Shown: one piece after another, positions 20,991 to 32,869 of the stretch
Position numbering within the stretch: position 1 is the stretch's first letter
How the letters are laid out: each line of letters starts with the position of its first letter
DNA from: Cavia porcellus
Lineage: Eukaryota; Chordata; Mammalia; Rodentia; Caviidae
Assembly (NCBI RefSeq): GCF_034190915.1
Contig: NW_026947514.1
Span: 1,302,001-1,366,000 of the forward strand
DNA length: 64,000 bases
Reading direction: 5' to 3'
Notes under the pieces: generated by a model
Databases searched by the model: none
What the model was told of the DNA's origin: nothing
The model's input: the letters and a program-made list of their open reading frames with translations, nothing else
Translations under genes and position numbers: made by a program

Positions 20991-22389
20991 AGTGTCATGT
21001 CAAGAAAAAACCACTAATAAGTAAAATACATCAGCAAATACTAGCGAATCACAGATGGGGCAGGGGAAGGAGCTCGGTGGTGCAGCACTTGCCTAGGATG
21101 TGCCAGCTGCCCGACCCCAACACTGCCGAGAGACAGCCACTGGTGGGATCAAATGACAGAAAAATTCGACTCACTCACATGTGGAATCTGGGAGCAGATG
21201 CATGAGAGCAAGCTACGTGAGCCTCCACCTTGATACACGTCTCAGCTTCCTGCAGTGAAAAATGAAAAACAATAACCAGCCACGCAAGCAGAGCCTTTGT
21301 CAGTGCCGTGACGCAGGTTTGCAAAGCACCGCTGTGCGGCCCAGCCTCAGCAGTGCTTCTGTGCCCTGGAGTAGGCTACTGGGCACGGCCACACAGCAGT
21401 GCAGAGCCTGTTCATGCAGCCACAGGAGAGCCAGCCTCATGTCTGGTGCCCTCTCGGATAGCAGTGTAGAAACAGGCCTGGGCTAACAAACAAGCCTAGA
21501 GGGGCCAGAAAGGCAGAACACTCATTTACTTAGGGACCAAAAGGTACGTGCTGAATTAGACTCACAGCTCTAAGGGGACGTTTGTGATGTTTCTATGCTG
21601 TCATCTGGGTCTGTTTTCTTCCCTTCAGTAGCAATAACACATTAATCTTTTCTTGCCATCTTTGTGTTTGCAAAATGAATTCTACTCCGCAATAAAAAGG
21701 TCAAGCATTGCAGTTTGAGATGTTTCCCATATGCTTTCATCAGGTGAGTAACATTTTTAACCTTTGGCTGAGAAAAAAACTTGAATGTATGTTTCCTATT
21801 AAAGCAAACAATAAATTCAAATAATTTCTTTAAAATGTGAGTGTTTGGTCAGTGGCTGTCTTAGGCAGAGCTCAACAGCTACCGGCTGCTGGAAGCGAGC
21901 CTCACCCACCCCAAGTGCTTGCTGCCCTGGCAGTGCATGGGGGTCCAGGACAAGTTGGGGAGGCGGACAGCAGGCAGGGGGCACCGGGGCATGCAGAAGT
22001 GGGCTCTCCTGAGGGAAGGACATCAGGGAAAGAGGCTCATTCACTGCCAGACACCTCCGTGACCCCCAGCAGCTCAGGCATCTGAGTCCTTCGCCAGACC
22101 CCACTGACAGCCTCGCTGAGGCCCGGAGGCCCCGTGAGGTGTGAGGTAGCTGCTGGCCTCTCGTAAAGACTCGAGGTCGTCAGCCAGGGACAGCGCCTGA
22201 CAGGAAGCCCAACTTGCCATTTCTACCTCAGCAAAAGCACGACGTCAGTCCCAGGCGGGGGCTGGCGTGTTACAAGCAACTGGAGAACTGTCGGAGACTA
22301 GGAACAGTGACAGTGGAAGAAGAGCAGTGGTGTCACTTAACATTATAATAGCATCAGACATGGCACATAGCACTGCAAGAAATTTTTTA
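20991..22389. other. Unique intergenic sequence
   Basis: No repeat or gene recognised, apart from a possible ID remnant near 21060-21125. Confidence 0.45.
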
Positions 22390-22450
22390 AGGGCTGGGAT
22401 GTACCGGTAGCTCAGGGCTCCCTGGGTTCAATCTCCAGTGCCAAGTAAGT
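22390..22450 (+). repeat. ID-like fragment
   Basis: 'ggctgggatgtaccggtagctcagggctccctgggttcaatctccag'. Confidence 0.7.
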
Positions 22451-22950
22451 AAATAGATCGGTCTGCAGGTGGCTGTCTCTGCCTGCTGGGGCCACTGAGC
22501 TCCCAGGGCAGCCACCCTGCTGCGGCCTCTCTGGCCTCTGCCTCCCTGTCTCCAATGTGAGCTCCCAGAGTTCACCAGCTCTGTAATTCTGTGACTTACA
22601 GATTTATGTTGAACCTAAATTCCATCCAAAACTGACTGGACCTGCAGGCTGCCATAGGGTGAGAGGTCACAAATTGCAGATTTACGTAAAGGCCATGACA
22701 TCATCTCCTTACACCTAACACCTGACATCAGGCCAGGCACTGAGAGTAGCCACCCTGGGTTTGCTTTTTGGTTTGTTTGTTTTTTTTTTTCAAAATTTCA
22801 AAACACGTCAATCAGACAACAATGGTGCATACATTGTGCACTGTCATCCCCACATCATTCACCCAGAGCACAAGACATCTGCATTCAGTTGTGGTACCCT
22901 GCTTTTTTAATGAGTTTAATTGAATAGAGATGCCAGTTAAAAAGTGGTTT

Positions 22951-23066
22951 CCTGGCCCGCTGCAGTGGTATGCACCTGTAAACCCAGCTAATCAGAAGCC
23001 CAGCCAAGAGGTCACAAGTGCAAGGCCAGCCTGGACAACACAGCAGATTCTGTCTCATAAAAAATT
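22951..23066 (+). repeat. B1 SINE, old
   Basis: Diverged, with 'ggtatgcacctgtaaacccagctaatcag' and an A-rich end. Confidence 0.7.
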
Positions 23067-23374
23067 CTTTTAACTAAGTTTCCCACCGCTTGGCAAGACA
23101 AAACAAGGGCTATCTGTAGTGACTATGTTAAACAGTTATGCTATTAATACTGGTGAGAAGGCAATGAGAGGTGAGCTCTGACTTCACTTTCCAGGCCAGC
23201 TGGGGGACCGGGCTCAGAGCACGGACTGTGCCCAGAGGACCGGGCCTTCTGTTGCTCGGTCCTCCCAAGCTCGGCAGCCTGGGGGCCGAGTCTCACACAG
23301 CTGGCTCCCAACTTCTGCTGGCTGAGCCAGGCTCCGGGTCAGCCGAGAGCAATCAAACGACACCCAGCTATACA

Positions 23375-23780
23375 GCTAAAAGAAAAGAGCAAAAGACAGG
23401 AAATAAAAAAACCAATGAAATATTTCAATGAAATCAAAAACAACGAAAAGGAGATCAGTGAACCCCAAAACTGGTTTTTTGAGATCAGTAAAAAGACTAA
23501 ACCTTTAGCCAGACAAATCAAGAAAAAAACGAAGGCAGAAGACTCAGTGGCAAAGTGAGAGAAACAGCATCACATTGCTACGGACACTGCCTCAAAAACA
23601 GAACCAGTGCGGGGGCACAGCTCAGACCTCAGTTCAGCCCCCGACACTGCCAAAAATAAACACATCAAAATATAAAGTATTTGCAATATGAGCCACTTTA
23701 TGCCAAGAAATTGTAAAGGGCACAAGAAATAGACACATTCCTTGTAAGACACAAAATATTAAAGCTCACTCAAAATAGTC
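23375..23780 (+). mobile_element. LINE-1 ORF2 fragment
   Basis: Decayed L1 ORF2 segment downstream of the endonuclease domain: EPQNWFFE and TKPLARQIKKK, from 23460 on, match the widely conserved L1 'WFFEKINKIDKPLARL' region. Frameshifts and stops are present. It is interrupted by an ID-like copy (23604-23659) and resumes with 'aaatagacacattccttgtaagacac', like L1 'MDKFL'. A 5'-truncated dead copy. Confidence 0.75.
23604..23659 (+). repeat. ID-like SINE inside L1
   Basis: 'gggggcacagctcagacctcagttcagcccccgacactgccaaaaa' splits the surrounding L1. Confidence 0.6.
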
Positions 23781-23849
23781 TGGGAAACCCTGTAGCTATA
23801 TATAATTATCAGTTGTGTTTTGAAATAAGCAACTCTGAAAGCAGAAACT

Positions 23850-23977
23850 TGCCAGGCTTGTTGGCGCACACCTGTAATCCCAGTACTCAGGAGGCTGAGG
23901 CAGGAGGATCACTTCAAGTTCGAGGATAGCCTGAACTACATAGTGAGACCCTGTCTTAAAAAAAAAGAAAATAAAAA
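23850..23977 (+). repeat. B1 SINE
   Basis: Full left half, single right segment, tail 'ctgtcttaaaaaaaaagaaaataaaaa'. Confidence 0.88.
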
Positions 23978-24359
23978 GAGTTGGGGTCTGTGTGTAGACC
24001 ACAATCGCCCAAACAGGTGCATGGCGCAGGTTCAAAGGAGTGAGACACACAGCATGGTCTTTGGGGCTGCAGGACAAATGAAATCCTCAGCAGAGCTCGT
24101 AACTGCTAGCCAGCCGGCCGGCTGACCCTGGGCAGCCCGTATGTAATCAGAACAAGCAAGGAGCTGAGTGGACAATGGAAGAAACCTGAGCAGGATCTCA
24201 GGAGGGGTTCAAGGCCCCCTCAGCGCAACAGGCAATGGTAATTAAGGAAAACTATCCGGGAAGCCTCCAGGTGGCCTCAGCTGTGGCCTCTCTTGCCCCC
24301 TGAGGGTCTCCTCGTTCTCAGTTCAGTCGTGCCAGGACCTCGCCACAGCCCTGCACCTG

Positions 24360-24915
24360 TATTCAACTTCAATGGCCCCAACAAGAAAGAAAAGGGAAAC
24401 TTTCAAAAATTCCATTCACAGCATTACTACTATATAGAACACATGCTTGGTTAAAAACACTGTGCAAAGCATGGCTACTGAAAACCTTAAAACATTTCTA
24501 AAGAACTTAAAGACCACATAAACAGAGAGAAATAAGCGGTGTTCATAGGTTAGGCATAGGTTGTTGGCCTTATTCAAATTCATTGATAAATTAAGACCAG
24601 CCCAGTAAGACTCCTGAAGTTCTTATAAAAATGGCCACAGTGATTCTTAATCTATACGTGCAAAGGATCCAGATAACCAAAATATTTTCTTAAAAAAAAA
24701 GTATTTGGAAGAGTTAGACTACCTGACCTCAAGACTTCATGAAGCTACAGTAACCAAAACAACACGCAAGTGGTGAAAAGGTCACTACAGAGCCAAGGGC
24801 CAGAGTCAGAAGAGGCCCACACCCAGGTGCTGACTGATTTTCAGTGAGCCCCTGAGCGGCAGGCTCGTCTTTATGAATCCCAACACACAGCACCATGATG
24901 GCTGGTTACTGAAAC
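24360..24915 (+). mobile_element. LINE-1 ORF2 3' fragment
   Basis: A decayed reading similar to the late part of L1 ORF2, including DYLTSRLHEATVTKT (compare L1 'LPDFKTYYKATVTKT') near 24717-24762. Probably a continuation of the same old L1 as at 23.4 kb, with about 0.4 kb between them lost or obscured. Confidence 0.6.
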
Positions 24916-24939
24916 GAAACAAGACGTATAGTCTGGCCT

Positions 24940-25582
24940 GGCCACACATCTATAATCCCAGCCACTTGGGAGGCCAAGGGAGGAGATCACAATTCAAGGC
25001 AGCCTGGGCAACTTAGCAAGACCTAAGTTTCGAAATTTTAAAAAGGGCTGAAGATGGCAGATGAGTGTGGTGCACACCTGTAATCCCAGCACTCAGGAGG
25101 CTGAGGCAGGAGGGTCACTGTGAGTTCAAGGTCAGCATAAACTACAATAGTGAGACCCTGTCTCAAAACACTCGTGCGCACACACCCCCACAAACTGGGC
25201 TAAAGATGTAGCTCAGTAACAAACTGTTTTTCAGCCCTGGGTTCAATCCCCAGAACCACAAATAAAACAAAATAAAGAACCATAGCTTGAAACACATCAT
25301 GGGCATAAATGTAAGAGCTGAAACATGAACCTTCCAGGACCAGGCATGGTGGTACAGGCCTGAAATTCCAGCACTCAAGAAGCTGAGGCAGGAGAATTGC
25401 TGTGCTTTGGAGGCCAGGCTGGAGTACAGTGTGAGACTGTGTCTCAAAAAAAATTTTTTAAAAAGTTTGGTCCAGGGGGCTGGGGATTTAGCTCAGCGGC
25501 ATAAGCACCTGCCTTGCAAGCAGGCGGTCATGAGTTCGATCCCTGGTACCGATAAAAACGAAAAAGACAAAAAAAAAAAAAG
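24940..25582 (+). repeat. SINE cluster: B1, B1, ID, B1, ID
   Basis: Old B1 24940-25040, B1 25057-25170, ID 25197-25265, B1 25340-25462 and near-consensus ID 25476-25582 with 'ggtaccgataaaaacg' and a 13-base A tail. All point the same way. Confidence 0.85.
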
Positions 25583-26002
25583 TCTGGCCCAACATGAGTG
25601 AATCTCATGTGCTCATTGGAAGAAGCTGGCCTGAAGTGGCCAGGTGCTCTCTTGCACCCATTTATGTGAAATTCTAGACATGGGCATGTCATGTGTGATG
25701 ACACAGATCACAGAACGCCCAGAAACGCTCTCCTCCTGGCTGAGTCCTCTTCGGCAGACGCCCTCATTCGGAGCACAGGATTCACCTGGAGGCTGGCTGG
25801 GGGCAGAGCCACAGCTACGCTCTCATCACGTCTCTCCTTTGTCAGCTTCCCACCCAGCATGCAGGACTTTGGGAGGACCCAGACAGAGTGATCCTGACCC
25901 CTGTGGTCACTTGTGGCTCCTGAGCACCTTACAGGCCTCGCTGACTTCTTGTGATTCTTAATCTGTACATTAACTTCATTGGCTTAAGAAGCGCCTAGCA
26001 GA

Positions 26003-26112
26003 ATGCAGGGCGTGGCGGCACACACCTGTAATCCAGCATTCAGGAGGCCGAGGCAGGAGCATTGCCAGGAGTTTGAGGCCAGTCTGGGGTACATAATGAG
26101 ACCAAGACCGGG
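26003..26112 (+). repeat. B1 SINE, short form
   Basis: 'ggcgtggcggcacacacctgtaatccagcattcaggaggccgaggcagg'. Confidence 0.85.
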
Positions 26113-26252
26113 AAGAAGAAGGAGGAGAGGAGGGGTAAGTGTGGGAGGGCCGGGGTAGAGAAGGAGAATTGCACCTAGCAGATTAGTAGAATACCCTAGT
26201 GTGTCTGGGTGGGTCTTGGGGACTATGGTCCTCCACTGTTTCTCTCTGACAC

Positions 26253-26310
26253 TACCGCCTCCTCCTCCGCCTCCTCCTCCTCCTCTTCCTCCTCCTTCTC
26301 TTTCTTTCCA
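26253..26310. repeat. (CCT)n pyrimidine microsatellite
   Basis: CTC/CCT triplets at the T-rich end of a reversed B1, probably grown from its tail. Confidence 0.8.
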
Positions 26311-26412
26311 GACAGGGTCTTCCTGTGTAACTCAGGCGAGCCTTGAACTCACAGGGATCCAGCCTCAGCCTCCTGGATGCTAGGACTACAGGCATGAGCC
26401 ACCATGCCCAGC
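26311..26412 (-). repeat. B1 SINE, short form
   Basis: 'gacagggtcttcctgtgtaactcaggcgagccttgaactcacag' to 'gagccaccatgcccag'. Confidence 0.87.
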
Positions 26413-27474
26413 AGGGGATGTGAGGACACAGCCTGGCCTCGCCCTTCCTATCCCCTGCCTGTGATCTGCGAGATCCCTGCTGCTGAGGCTTGGGGACGTC
26501 ACTTGGGACCTGTCAGTGTCCTCAAGTGTCCAGGAGCCTGGCGCCGGCCCACCACCTCACCCCACAAAGGGACCTCTGTGAGGATGGGGAGGAGCCACAC
26601 ATGGAGAGCTGTCCCTGAGAGCTCAGGTTCTCCCTGGCCCAGTGGGGACACTCTGCTCTAGAAAGGTGGCCTTCCTCTCTGTCAGAAAGGGACAGAGAAG
26701 GAGCCTGTGTTTTCATCTGCACTCTGGCCTTGAGACCAAGTGACTTTTCCAGTGAAACTAGCATCCTTGGCCTTCTGAGCACCCCTCCCAGGGAGTGGAG
26801 TGTTTCCAAGGTCCACCTCAAAATCACCTGTTAAGCAGTCTGGCCCTGCCCACCTGTCCACGGGCAGGAGGGAGTGTGTCCTCTTGGGAAGGTGCAGTGT
26901 CTGCCAGTCCAGTCCCCTCTGCCTGGCCTGCAGGCCAGGAGCATTGCTCAGAGCTCTAGGTGGAGGAGCTGCCCTGGGGGAGCCAGAGCAGGGCCTAATC
27001 CTGGCCCAGTTGTCACCTCTGTGGGGCTGTGTCCCTAATGCAGGCCACTTCCCTGCAAAGCAGAAGGCCCAGCGGCTTCCAGGCATCCCTAGGACAGCTG
27101 CAGAGGCACAGCCTGGGGATGCTTGCCCTGTCCTCTGACCCTGAGGGCACAGCCGCATATGACCAGAGCCCAGGGTCGGGCTCCTGTGTGTGCGGTATAA
27201 GCTTGACTTTCAGCAAGCCCTGGACAGCCCCAGGCCAGCCTAGTGTCCCCTCTCCCAGTGCCCTCTGGCTGGCAGGCTGGGCTTTCTCTGCTTTCCAACA
27301 CTCACTTGAGCATCCAGCAGGGCCTCCTGGATTCTGCCTTCCTCCCTAGTGTGATTCCTCCTAAGAGAGGGGTTCTCTTCCAGTCCTATGCTGTGCCCAG
27401 AATAATTGCGGGCAGCCCTCTGTAACCATGGGCTCCACATCCACACAACCAATGGCAAATTAAAAGTACCTGAA
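26413..27474. other. GC-rich intergenic sequence
   Basis: Several 60-158-codon ORFs on both strands. None has splice context or homology I can name. Confidence 0.5.
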
Positions 27475-27700
27475 GGCTGGGCATGATCGCCCACACTCAT
27501 CCCTGCACTCAGGAGGCTGAGGCAGGTAGATTGCTAATTCAAGGTCAGAGTGGGCTACAAAGTGAGACCCTGTCTAAAAAAACAAATGTCCCAGTGATGC
27601 TGTGCACCCGTCATCGCAGCTACCTGGGGAAGAGTTGCAAGTCTGAGGCCAGCTGAGGAATTTAGCAAGAACCTACCTCAAAATAAAAATAAAAAAGGGC
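27475..27700 (+). repeat. B1 followed by older B1-like copy
   Basis: 27475-27585 is a B1. 27588-27700 is a decayed relative ('cacccgtcatcgcagctacctggggaag') with an A-rich end. Confidence 0.65.
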
Positions 27701-27999
27701 CAGAGACATGGCTGGGGAGAGTGCCGCAGGAAGAGGAGGCGTTGCTAACAGGTCTGGACAAGCATATGTGGACTTCCCTCCCTGTCGCCATTCCCCAACG
27801 GTACCCTCTAAGGGCTCCTCACACAGCACTCCTGGAACGCTCGGTCCCCATCACCTCCAGACAATGTAGATCATGGGGGACTTCATGGTCCGTCGCACGG
27901 CACCCCTTTTCACAGGGGAGACAGCGCTGACTTCGGTGTCCACAGAGGGCACAGGGCTTAATCTCTCCTGACAGCTGGGTGTCAAGGGAGCGCAGCACA

Positions 28000-28455
28000 C
28001 AGACAGGCGCGCACACAGGCACACGTGCACACACGGGCTCACAAGCATGCACACAGGCACACATGTGCACACACAGTCATACACGTGCACACACAGGCTC
28101 ACACGCATGCACACAGGCACACATGTGCACACACAGTCATACACGTGCACACACAGGCTCACACGCATGCACACAGGCACACATGTGCACACACAGTCAT
28201 ACACGTGCACACACAGGCTCACACGCATGCACACAGCCATACACGTGCACACACACAGGTGCGTGCACAAGCTCACACGCGTGCACACACACAGGCACAC
28301 ACAAAGGCTCACACGCACACACACACAGGCACGCACACAGGCTCGCACGCATGCACACACAGCCATACACATGCACAAACACAGGCCCACACAAAGGCTC
28401 ACATGCACACACACAGCCACACATGTGCACACACACATGTACACACACAGGGCAG
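28000..28455. repeat. CA-rich minisatellite with 60-bp higher-order unit
   Basis: The 60-bp units at 28081-28140 and 28141-28200 are identical. 28021-28080 differs at two positions, and 28201-28235 begins a fourth copy before the array degenerates. Each unit mixes CACACA with CACGTG, CACATGTG and GCATGC palindromic words. The array lacks stops in several frames, so ORFs of 148-202 codons cross it. These are Thr/His-rich or Cys/Val-rich artefacts. Confidence 0.95.
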
Positions 28456-29190
28456 AGCTGCAGCTGCTGTCATTACCGCCTGGTCTCCCATGACAGCCTC
28501 CCTGTGCCTCTCTCCTCTATTACCCTGTGGTGGGAACTGGCCGCAGACGTACCACTGCCCACCTGCTTGCCTACACGGGTCAACTGATGTTTCTGCCACA
28601 TTCCATGCTCACCCCTAGCCCCCCTCCTGTGCCAGCAGCAGCCCCGACTCCCTCCTGCCCCTGGGCTCCCAGCCTGGAAGGAGAGCGGATGCCAGGATCA
28701 GGGGCGCTCAGCCCGAGGTGCTCTCACCCAAGGCCCAGACATGCTGAGGGCACTCCCAGGGGTCCTACAGGGCCCAGGACCCTGGGCACCCAGACAGTCC
28801 CTGGGCCCCGGGCCCCCCAGGCCCCAGCTGTGGCCAGTCTGAGCCCAAGTGGGTCTCAGGTATGCTGTCTCTCTTGTTCCCCTCCCCCACTGTGCTCCTC
28901 TCTCCTGTTGGTCGAGTGTCACAGTACGTGGGATTACATGACATTTGCCCACACTGCCCTCCCGCAGTCTTCCTGGTCCAGCACCCGCACAGAAGGTGAC
29001 GGTGGGGGAACCCAGCACATTCTGCAGCAGCCGTGGGTCTCTGGCCAGCCTGTCACCGTGCTGCCGCCTCCCAGGCTGAGCTCTGAGTGGCCAGGCAATT
29101 TCTCTCTCCCACAGCACTGCTCGTCAGTTCTCTGCATCACTGAAATCCCCATGAAAGTTGACTCCAAACCTCCCAGTTTTGTGTGGTTCT
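28456..29190. other. Unique GC-rich intergenic sequence
   Basis: No gene. A 342-codon ORF starts here but runs on through a reversed ID SINE, so it is not a credible gene. Confidence 0.55.
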
Positions 29191-29278
29191 ATGTGTTTAT
29201 TTTGCTGTTGCTGGGCTTAGAACCTAGGCCCTTGCACGCGCTGACCAAGTGCACCCCTCTGAGCTACCCCAGTCCTGG
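29191..29278 (-). repeat. ID-like SINE, old
   Basis: 'gcttagaacctaggcccttgcacgcgctgaccaagtgcacccctctgagctacccc'. Confidence 0.7.
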
Positions 29279-30111
29279 AGCAGTTTTATGTAATCTCTGC
29301 ATGTCAACCTGTCGTGGTTTGTCAACCAACAACCAGGATCTAGAAGTTCACCTCTGGGGGATGGCGCCGCTGCTGAGGGCCCCGAGGCTGGGGCACCCCA
29401 CGCTGTTTTCCCCCAAAGTGGCTGATGTGGGTGCTGGGCCTGGGGGAAGGTCGCAGTGGTCCACTGCTCAGGGTCCTGGTCCCAGCACCCTCAGCTCTCC
29501 CAGGCCACCAAGGGGTATCTGGTTAACACCCCTGCCAGTGACCCCTTCCCTCTAGGAAGTCAGGTAAGGAGAGCTCCCGGGGCCCTGTTCTGTTAAATAG
29601 TAACTTAGGCCCCACATTATACCAGAGGCCACTCGGAGTGAACAGCCAGGGGAAGTGTTTGTGCTTAAGGAAGAACAAAGCATCCTTTGTCCACCGCTGC
29701 CCCACCACCAGGCTCTCCTTGGCAGGCTCAGTCCCTGGGCAGGGCATGGCTTTGCCACCACCCGTTAACTGCTCAGAGGGCTCGTCCCTGGGGCTTGGCT
29801 GTCCCCACAGTGAGGGACTGGCAGGGCTGGGAGCCCCTTCCTCCAGGCCCTGCAGGGGTGCAGTACAGGGACCCTCCCCACTTAGTGGCAGCTCAGTCTG
29901 TAGGAGATACTGATCACGCTGACAGTGGGCCTTGGTGGGTCCCTGCTGCACCCACCTCCCTAGCCTCCACCATGTCCCCTAGTGTTCAGCTCTGGCTCCT
30001 CCTCCAGGTCCCCCTGGGAGCTTTGCTAAAACACCTTTTGGGCCACCCTGCATGGCTGCACTGAATTCCTTGTACACTTTTAACAAAAAGCTCCTCAAAT
30101 GCCTTCACAAT

Positions 30112-30272
30112 AATGTGGTGGACATACATGTAATTCCAGCACTCAGGAGGCCGAGGCAGGAAGGTGCCTTCAAGTTCAAGGCCAGTCTGAGCTACATAGT
30201 GAGTTCAAGGCCAGTCTCCAAGACCCTGCCTCAAAAAGCTAAATAGTAGTAGTAGTCGTACTAATAATACTA
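30112..30272 (+). repeat. B1 SINE with (TAG)n at its tail
   Basis: B1 with the internal duplication, then 'agtagtagtagtcgtactaataatac' grown from the A-rich end. Confidence 0.85.
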
Positions 30273-30422
30273 ATGGAAGATGGGAAATGGGTGGCAGCTA
30301 GTTGATGATGGGAGAGTACACAGAGGTAAGTGCTGCCTACTTCTCTAGAGCTTTACTGTAAATGTCAACGTTAGGCAGCTCCCAAAATGAAAGCTGTTTT
30401 TGTTGTTCTCCCAGTTTTGTTT

Positions 30423-30563
30423 CCAGATAGGGTTTCACTATGTAGGTCAGGCTGGCCATTGGCCATGAGCTCACTTTGTAGCCCAGGCTGGCCTTGAACG
30501 CACAGCAATCCTCCTGCCTCAGCTCCCCAGTGCTGGGATTACAGGTGTGGCTGCCACACGGGG
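30423..30563 (-). repeat. B1 SINE
   Basis: Reversed, with both duplicated segments ('aggtcaggctggcc' and 'agcccaggctggccttgaacg'). Confidence 0.88.
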
Positions 30564-30599
30564 CCAGAATGAAAGTTTCCTAGATGCTCCCCAGCGACT

Positions 30600-31640
30600 C
30601 TCCCCGGCCGGCTAGGGAGTCCAGGGCCTGGGCTTGTGGGCGGCAAACGGGAACAGGCCGCCAGGGGGCGCCTCCGTCCCCGGTGTGAGGGCCACCTGCT
30701 GGGGACACAGGTCTCGGTCTCGCCCGCGCACCCCGCCAGAAGCCGGGGCCCCGCTTTACCCCAAGAAGCCTAGGGGATGTAGACAAGCTTTCCAGCCACG
30801 CAGGAGGACACGCGAGTCCCCAGACCAGGCCACCGCCTCTGCGGGCGGCAGTGAATAAGCCCCGGCCTCGGGCAGTCAGCTGGGGCCAGCGGTCCGCCAG
30901 GCCGGGCGCGGTGCCAGCCCGCGGGCCCTGGGTGCGTCTGCAGCCCCGCCCCCACGGCGGCCTTGGCGGGGGGTGGGGGGTGGAGGAGGGGCAGCCGGGC
31001 AGGCCCGCGCGCTGGGGGGGCCCCAAGTGTTGGGCCCTTGGGTGATTTCCTCCAGGAAGCAGGGCTGGGAGGCTGGTGGGGGCCTCCCCTCCCCCCTCAC
31101 TCTCCCTCTCCTCCCCCTCTGTCACCTGTCCTAACTGGCACCTTGGCAGGAGAGACTTCTGGACCTTCCTGGTAAGCACCGTCAGCCCACCCTGCAGCCT
31201 GGCCCCGGTGCAAGGGCACGGAAGACCTGGCACTGCCTCACGGGGTGTGAAAATCAGACCTGGCCCCCTTGGCGTGGAAAGGGGGGAAGGCCGCGTGTCC
31301 CGGAGATCGGGAACCTCATCACCCAGCCCTGCGCATCCAGGCCAGGACACCAGCGCAGGTGCAGGGAGTCTGGTGCCCAGAGGAGCCCGCCTGCGGCTAC
31401 ACAGGGCTGCACAGAGCGGGGAACTCCTCCGCCTGTCAGTGCTCCTGAGCACTGCCCCGCGCCCAGAGCAGACCAGCCCCACAGGGAGGAGCCATGCAAC
31501 CTCTGCCCTGTGAGTCCCAGCTAGTGCATCAGGGCCCCCTAGAACGGGCCCGTGCTCAGAGAGGGGAGTTCGGGTGGCGACCAGGGGAACCCCAGGACTC
31601 ACACCCTGCTCCCAGCAAGACACTGAGTTTGTGTTGGTCT
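30600..31640. other. GC-rich block with G-runs
   Basis: CpG-rich mainly at 30600-31020. 30965-30996 has several runs of three or more G and could form a G-quadruplex. A 422-codon minus-strand ORF spans 30580-31848 but its N-terminal part is read from a reversed B1, so it is not a gene. Confidence 0.5.
30658..30672 (+). promoter_or_regulatory. Candidate CTCF site
   Basis: CCGCCAGGGGGCGCC closely matches the CTCF core consensus CCACCAGGGGGCGC. It sits in a GC-rich block between ATP5MJ and PPP1R13B. Occupancy cannot be judged from sequence. Confidence 0.55.
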
Positions 31641-31649
31641 CCTTTTTGG

Positions 31650-31740
31650 TTTTTGAGATAGGGTCACACTGAACAGCCCAGGATGGTCTCGAACTCAAGT
31701 CCTGAGTGCTGGGATTACAGCATGTGCCCATGCCCAGCTG
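31650..31740 (-). repeat. B1 SINE, short form
   Basis: 'gagatagggtcacactgaacagcccaggatggtctcgaactcaag' to 'gcccatgcccagc'. Confidence 0.8.
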
Positions 31741-32856
31741 AGACACTGGGCACACAGCTGCCACCTGACAGTTGCACAAGTGCAGACATCCAGTAACTGC
31801 TGCCTGGCCCAGTCCCCATAATGAAGGCCAAACCCAAGCAGCGACCACCCAGCACCTGGGCTGTGACCAGAGGGCACTGATCGAGGGAGATCTGGACCTT
31901 ACTGGGAAGGCTTTGATTTTTATAAGATGGAAAAAAAATTTTATGAGACCGTATTATGAGTTACTGTATGATTTTAAGTAAATAAAATTTAAAATACCTC
32001 CTTCTTGCAGATGTGCAAGGAAGGTGACACCCTAAGTGGCTAATGAGGGCTCCACCCCTCCTGGCCTGCTGCTCTTATCTCCACGCCTCCAATGAGGTCA
32101 CTGATTCACTCAGCAAGCATGCATGCTGGCCTCAGGCTGAACTCCAGTCAGCCAAGATGAGTCAGAGAAGATTCCAAGGGTGCCCAGCCTGGAGGGGCTC
32201 CTTGGAAAAGCCCTAAAACCCATCAATCAGGTTCTGCCAGCCACACATCAAGGAATATTTCTTTCAGAGTTAATTAACCAGACAGCAAAATGTACAGCAA
32301 GAGTGAAAAGAGGCCAGCAAACCAGTATTCCAGCAACCCAGAAATGACCAGAGCAGTCTTTCCAAACATCCGCTCCTGCAGCCCACACGTGGCCTCCCAG
32401 GTCCTCCCGGGTGGCCCTGGGTGCCCTGTGACAATGCCAGCCCTTACAGAGGCACTGGTTCTTCTGATGGGCAGCTGGAGCGTTTCTAGTGCTCGTCCCA
32501 AGCCTGCCCCCACCTGAACACTGGGCCTGACTGAGCCAGCCAAGGGTGCCCGCACCACACCACGGCAAACTCCAGGGAGACCGCTCCACTCAGACCCTGT
32601 CCTGCAGCCTCCAGCCACAGCCCAGGCTCCTGCTCACCGGGGGCCGTGACAGCGTCACCAGGTCTGTCACTCAGCCCCAAGCATCACACCAGCACCTGGG
32701 AGCAGCATGAGTGTAGGCAGCCCGAGCGGGAAATGCAGTCTGAGAGGGCGCCAGGGAGAACAAGCCTGGGCCAGCAGCCTCCCGGGAGCACCCGGTGTGC
32801 CTGTGACTGCGGGAATCCAGAGCTGAGTTGGGAGCTGCGAGGGAGTGTGGAGCCCA
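31741..32856. other. Unique intergenic sequence
   Basis: No repeat or gene recognised; ORFs up to 114 codons are unsupported. Confidence 0.5.
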
Positions 32857-32869
32857 TGGGTGCCTTTAG

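Noticed and set aside
28021..28240. CRISPR-like array
   Set aside because: Units are contiguous CA-rich tandem repeats without spacers, in a mammalian genome.
27851..28618. Thr/His-rich and Cys/Val-rich ORFs of 148-202 codons
   Set aside because: They translate the 60-bp minisatellite in several frames on both strands, a repeat artefact.
28527..29555. 342-codon plus-strand ORF
   Set aside because: Pro/Ser-rich by composition and reads through a reversed ID SINE at 29191-29278; no homology and no exon context.
30580..31848. 422-codon minus-strand ORF, the longest in the window
   Set aside because: It lies in GC-rich DNA, its N-terminal part is translated from a reversed B1 SINE, and it has no recognised domain.
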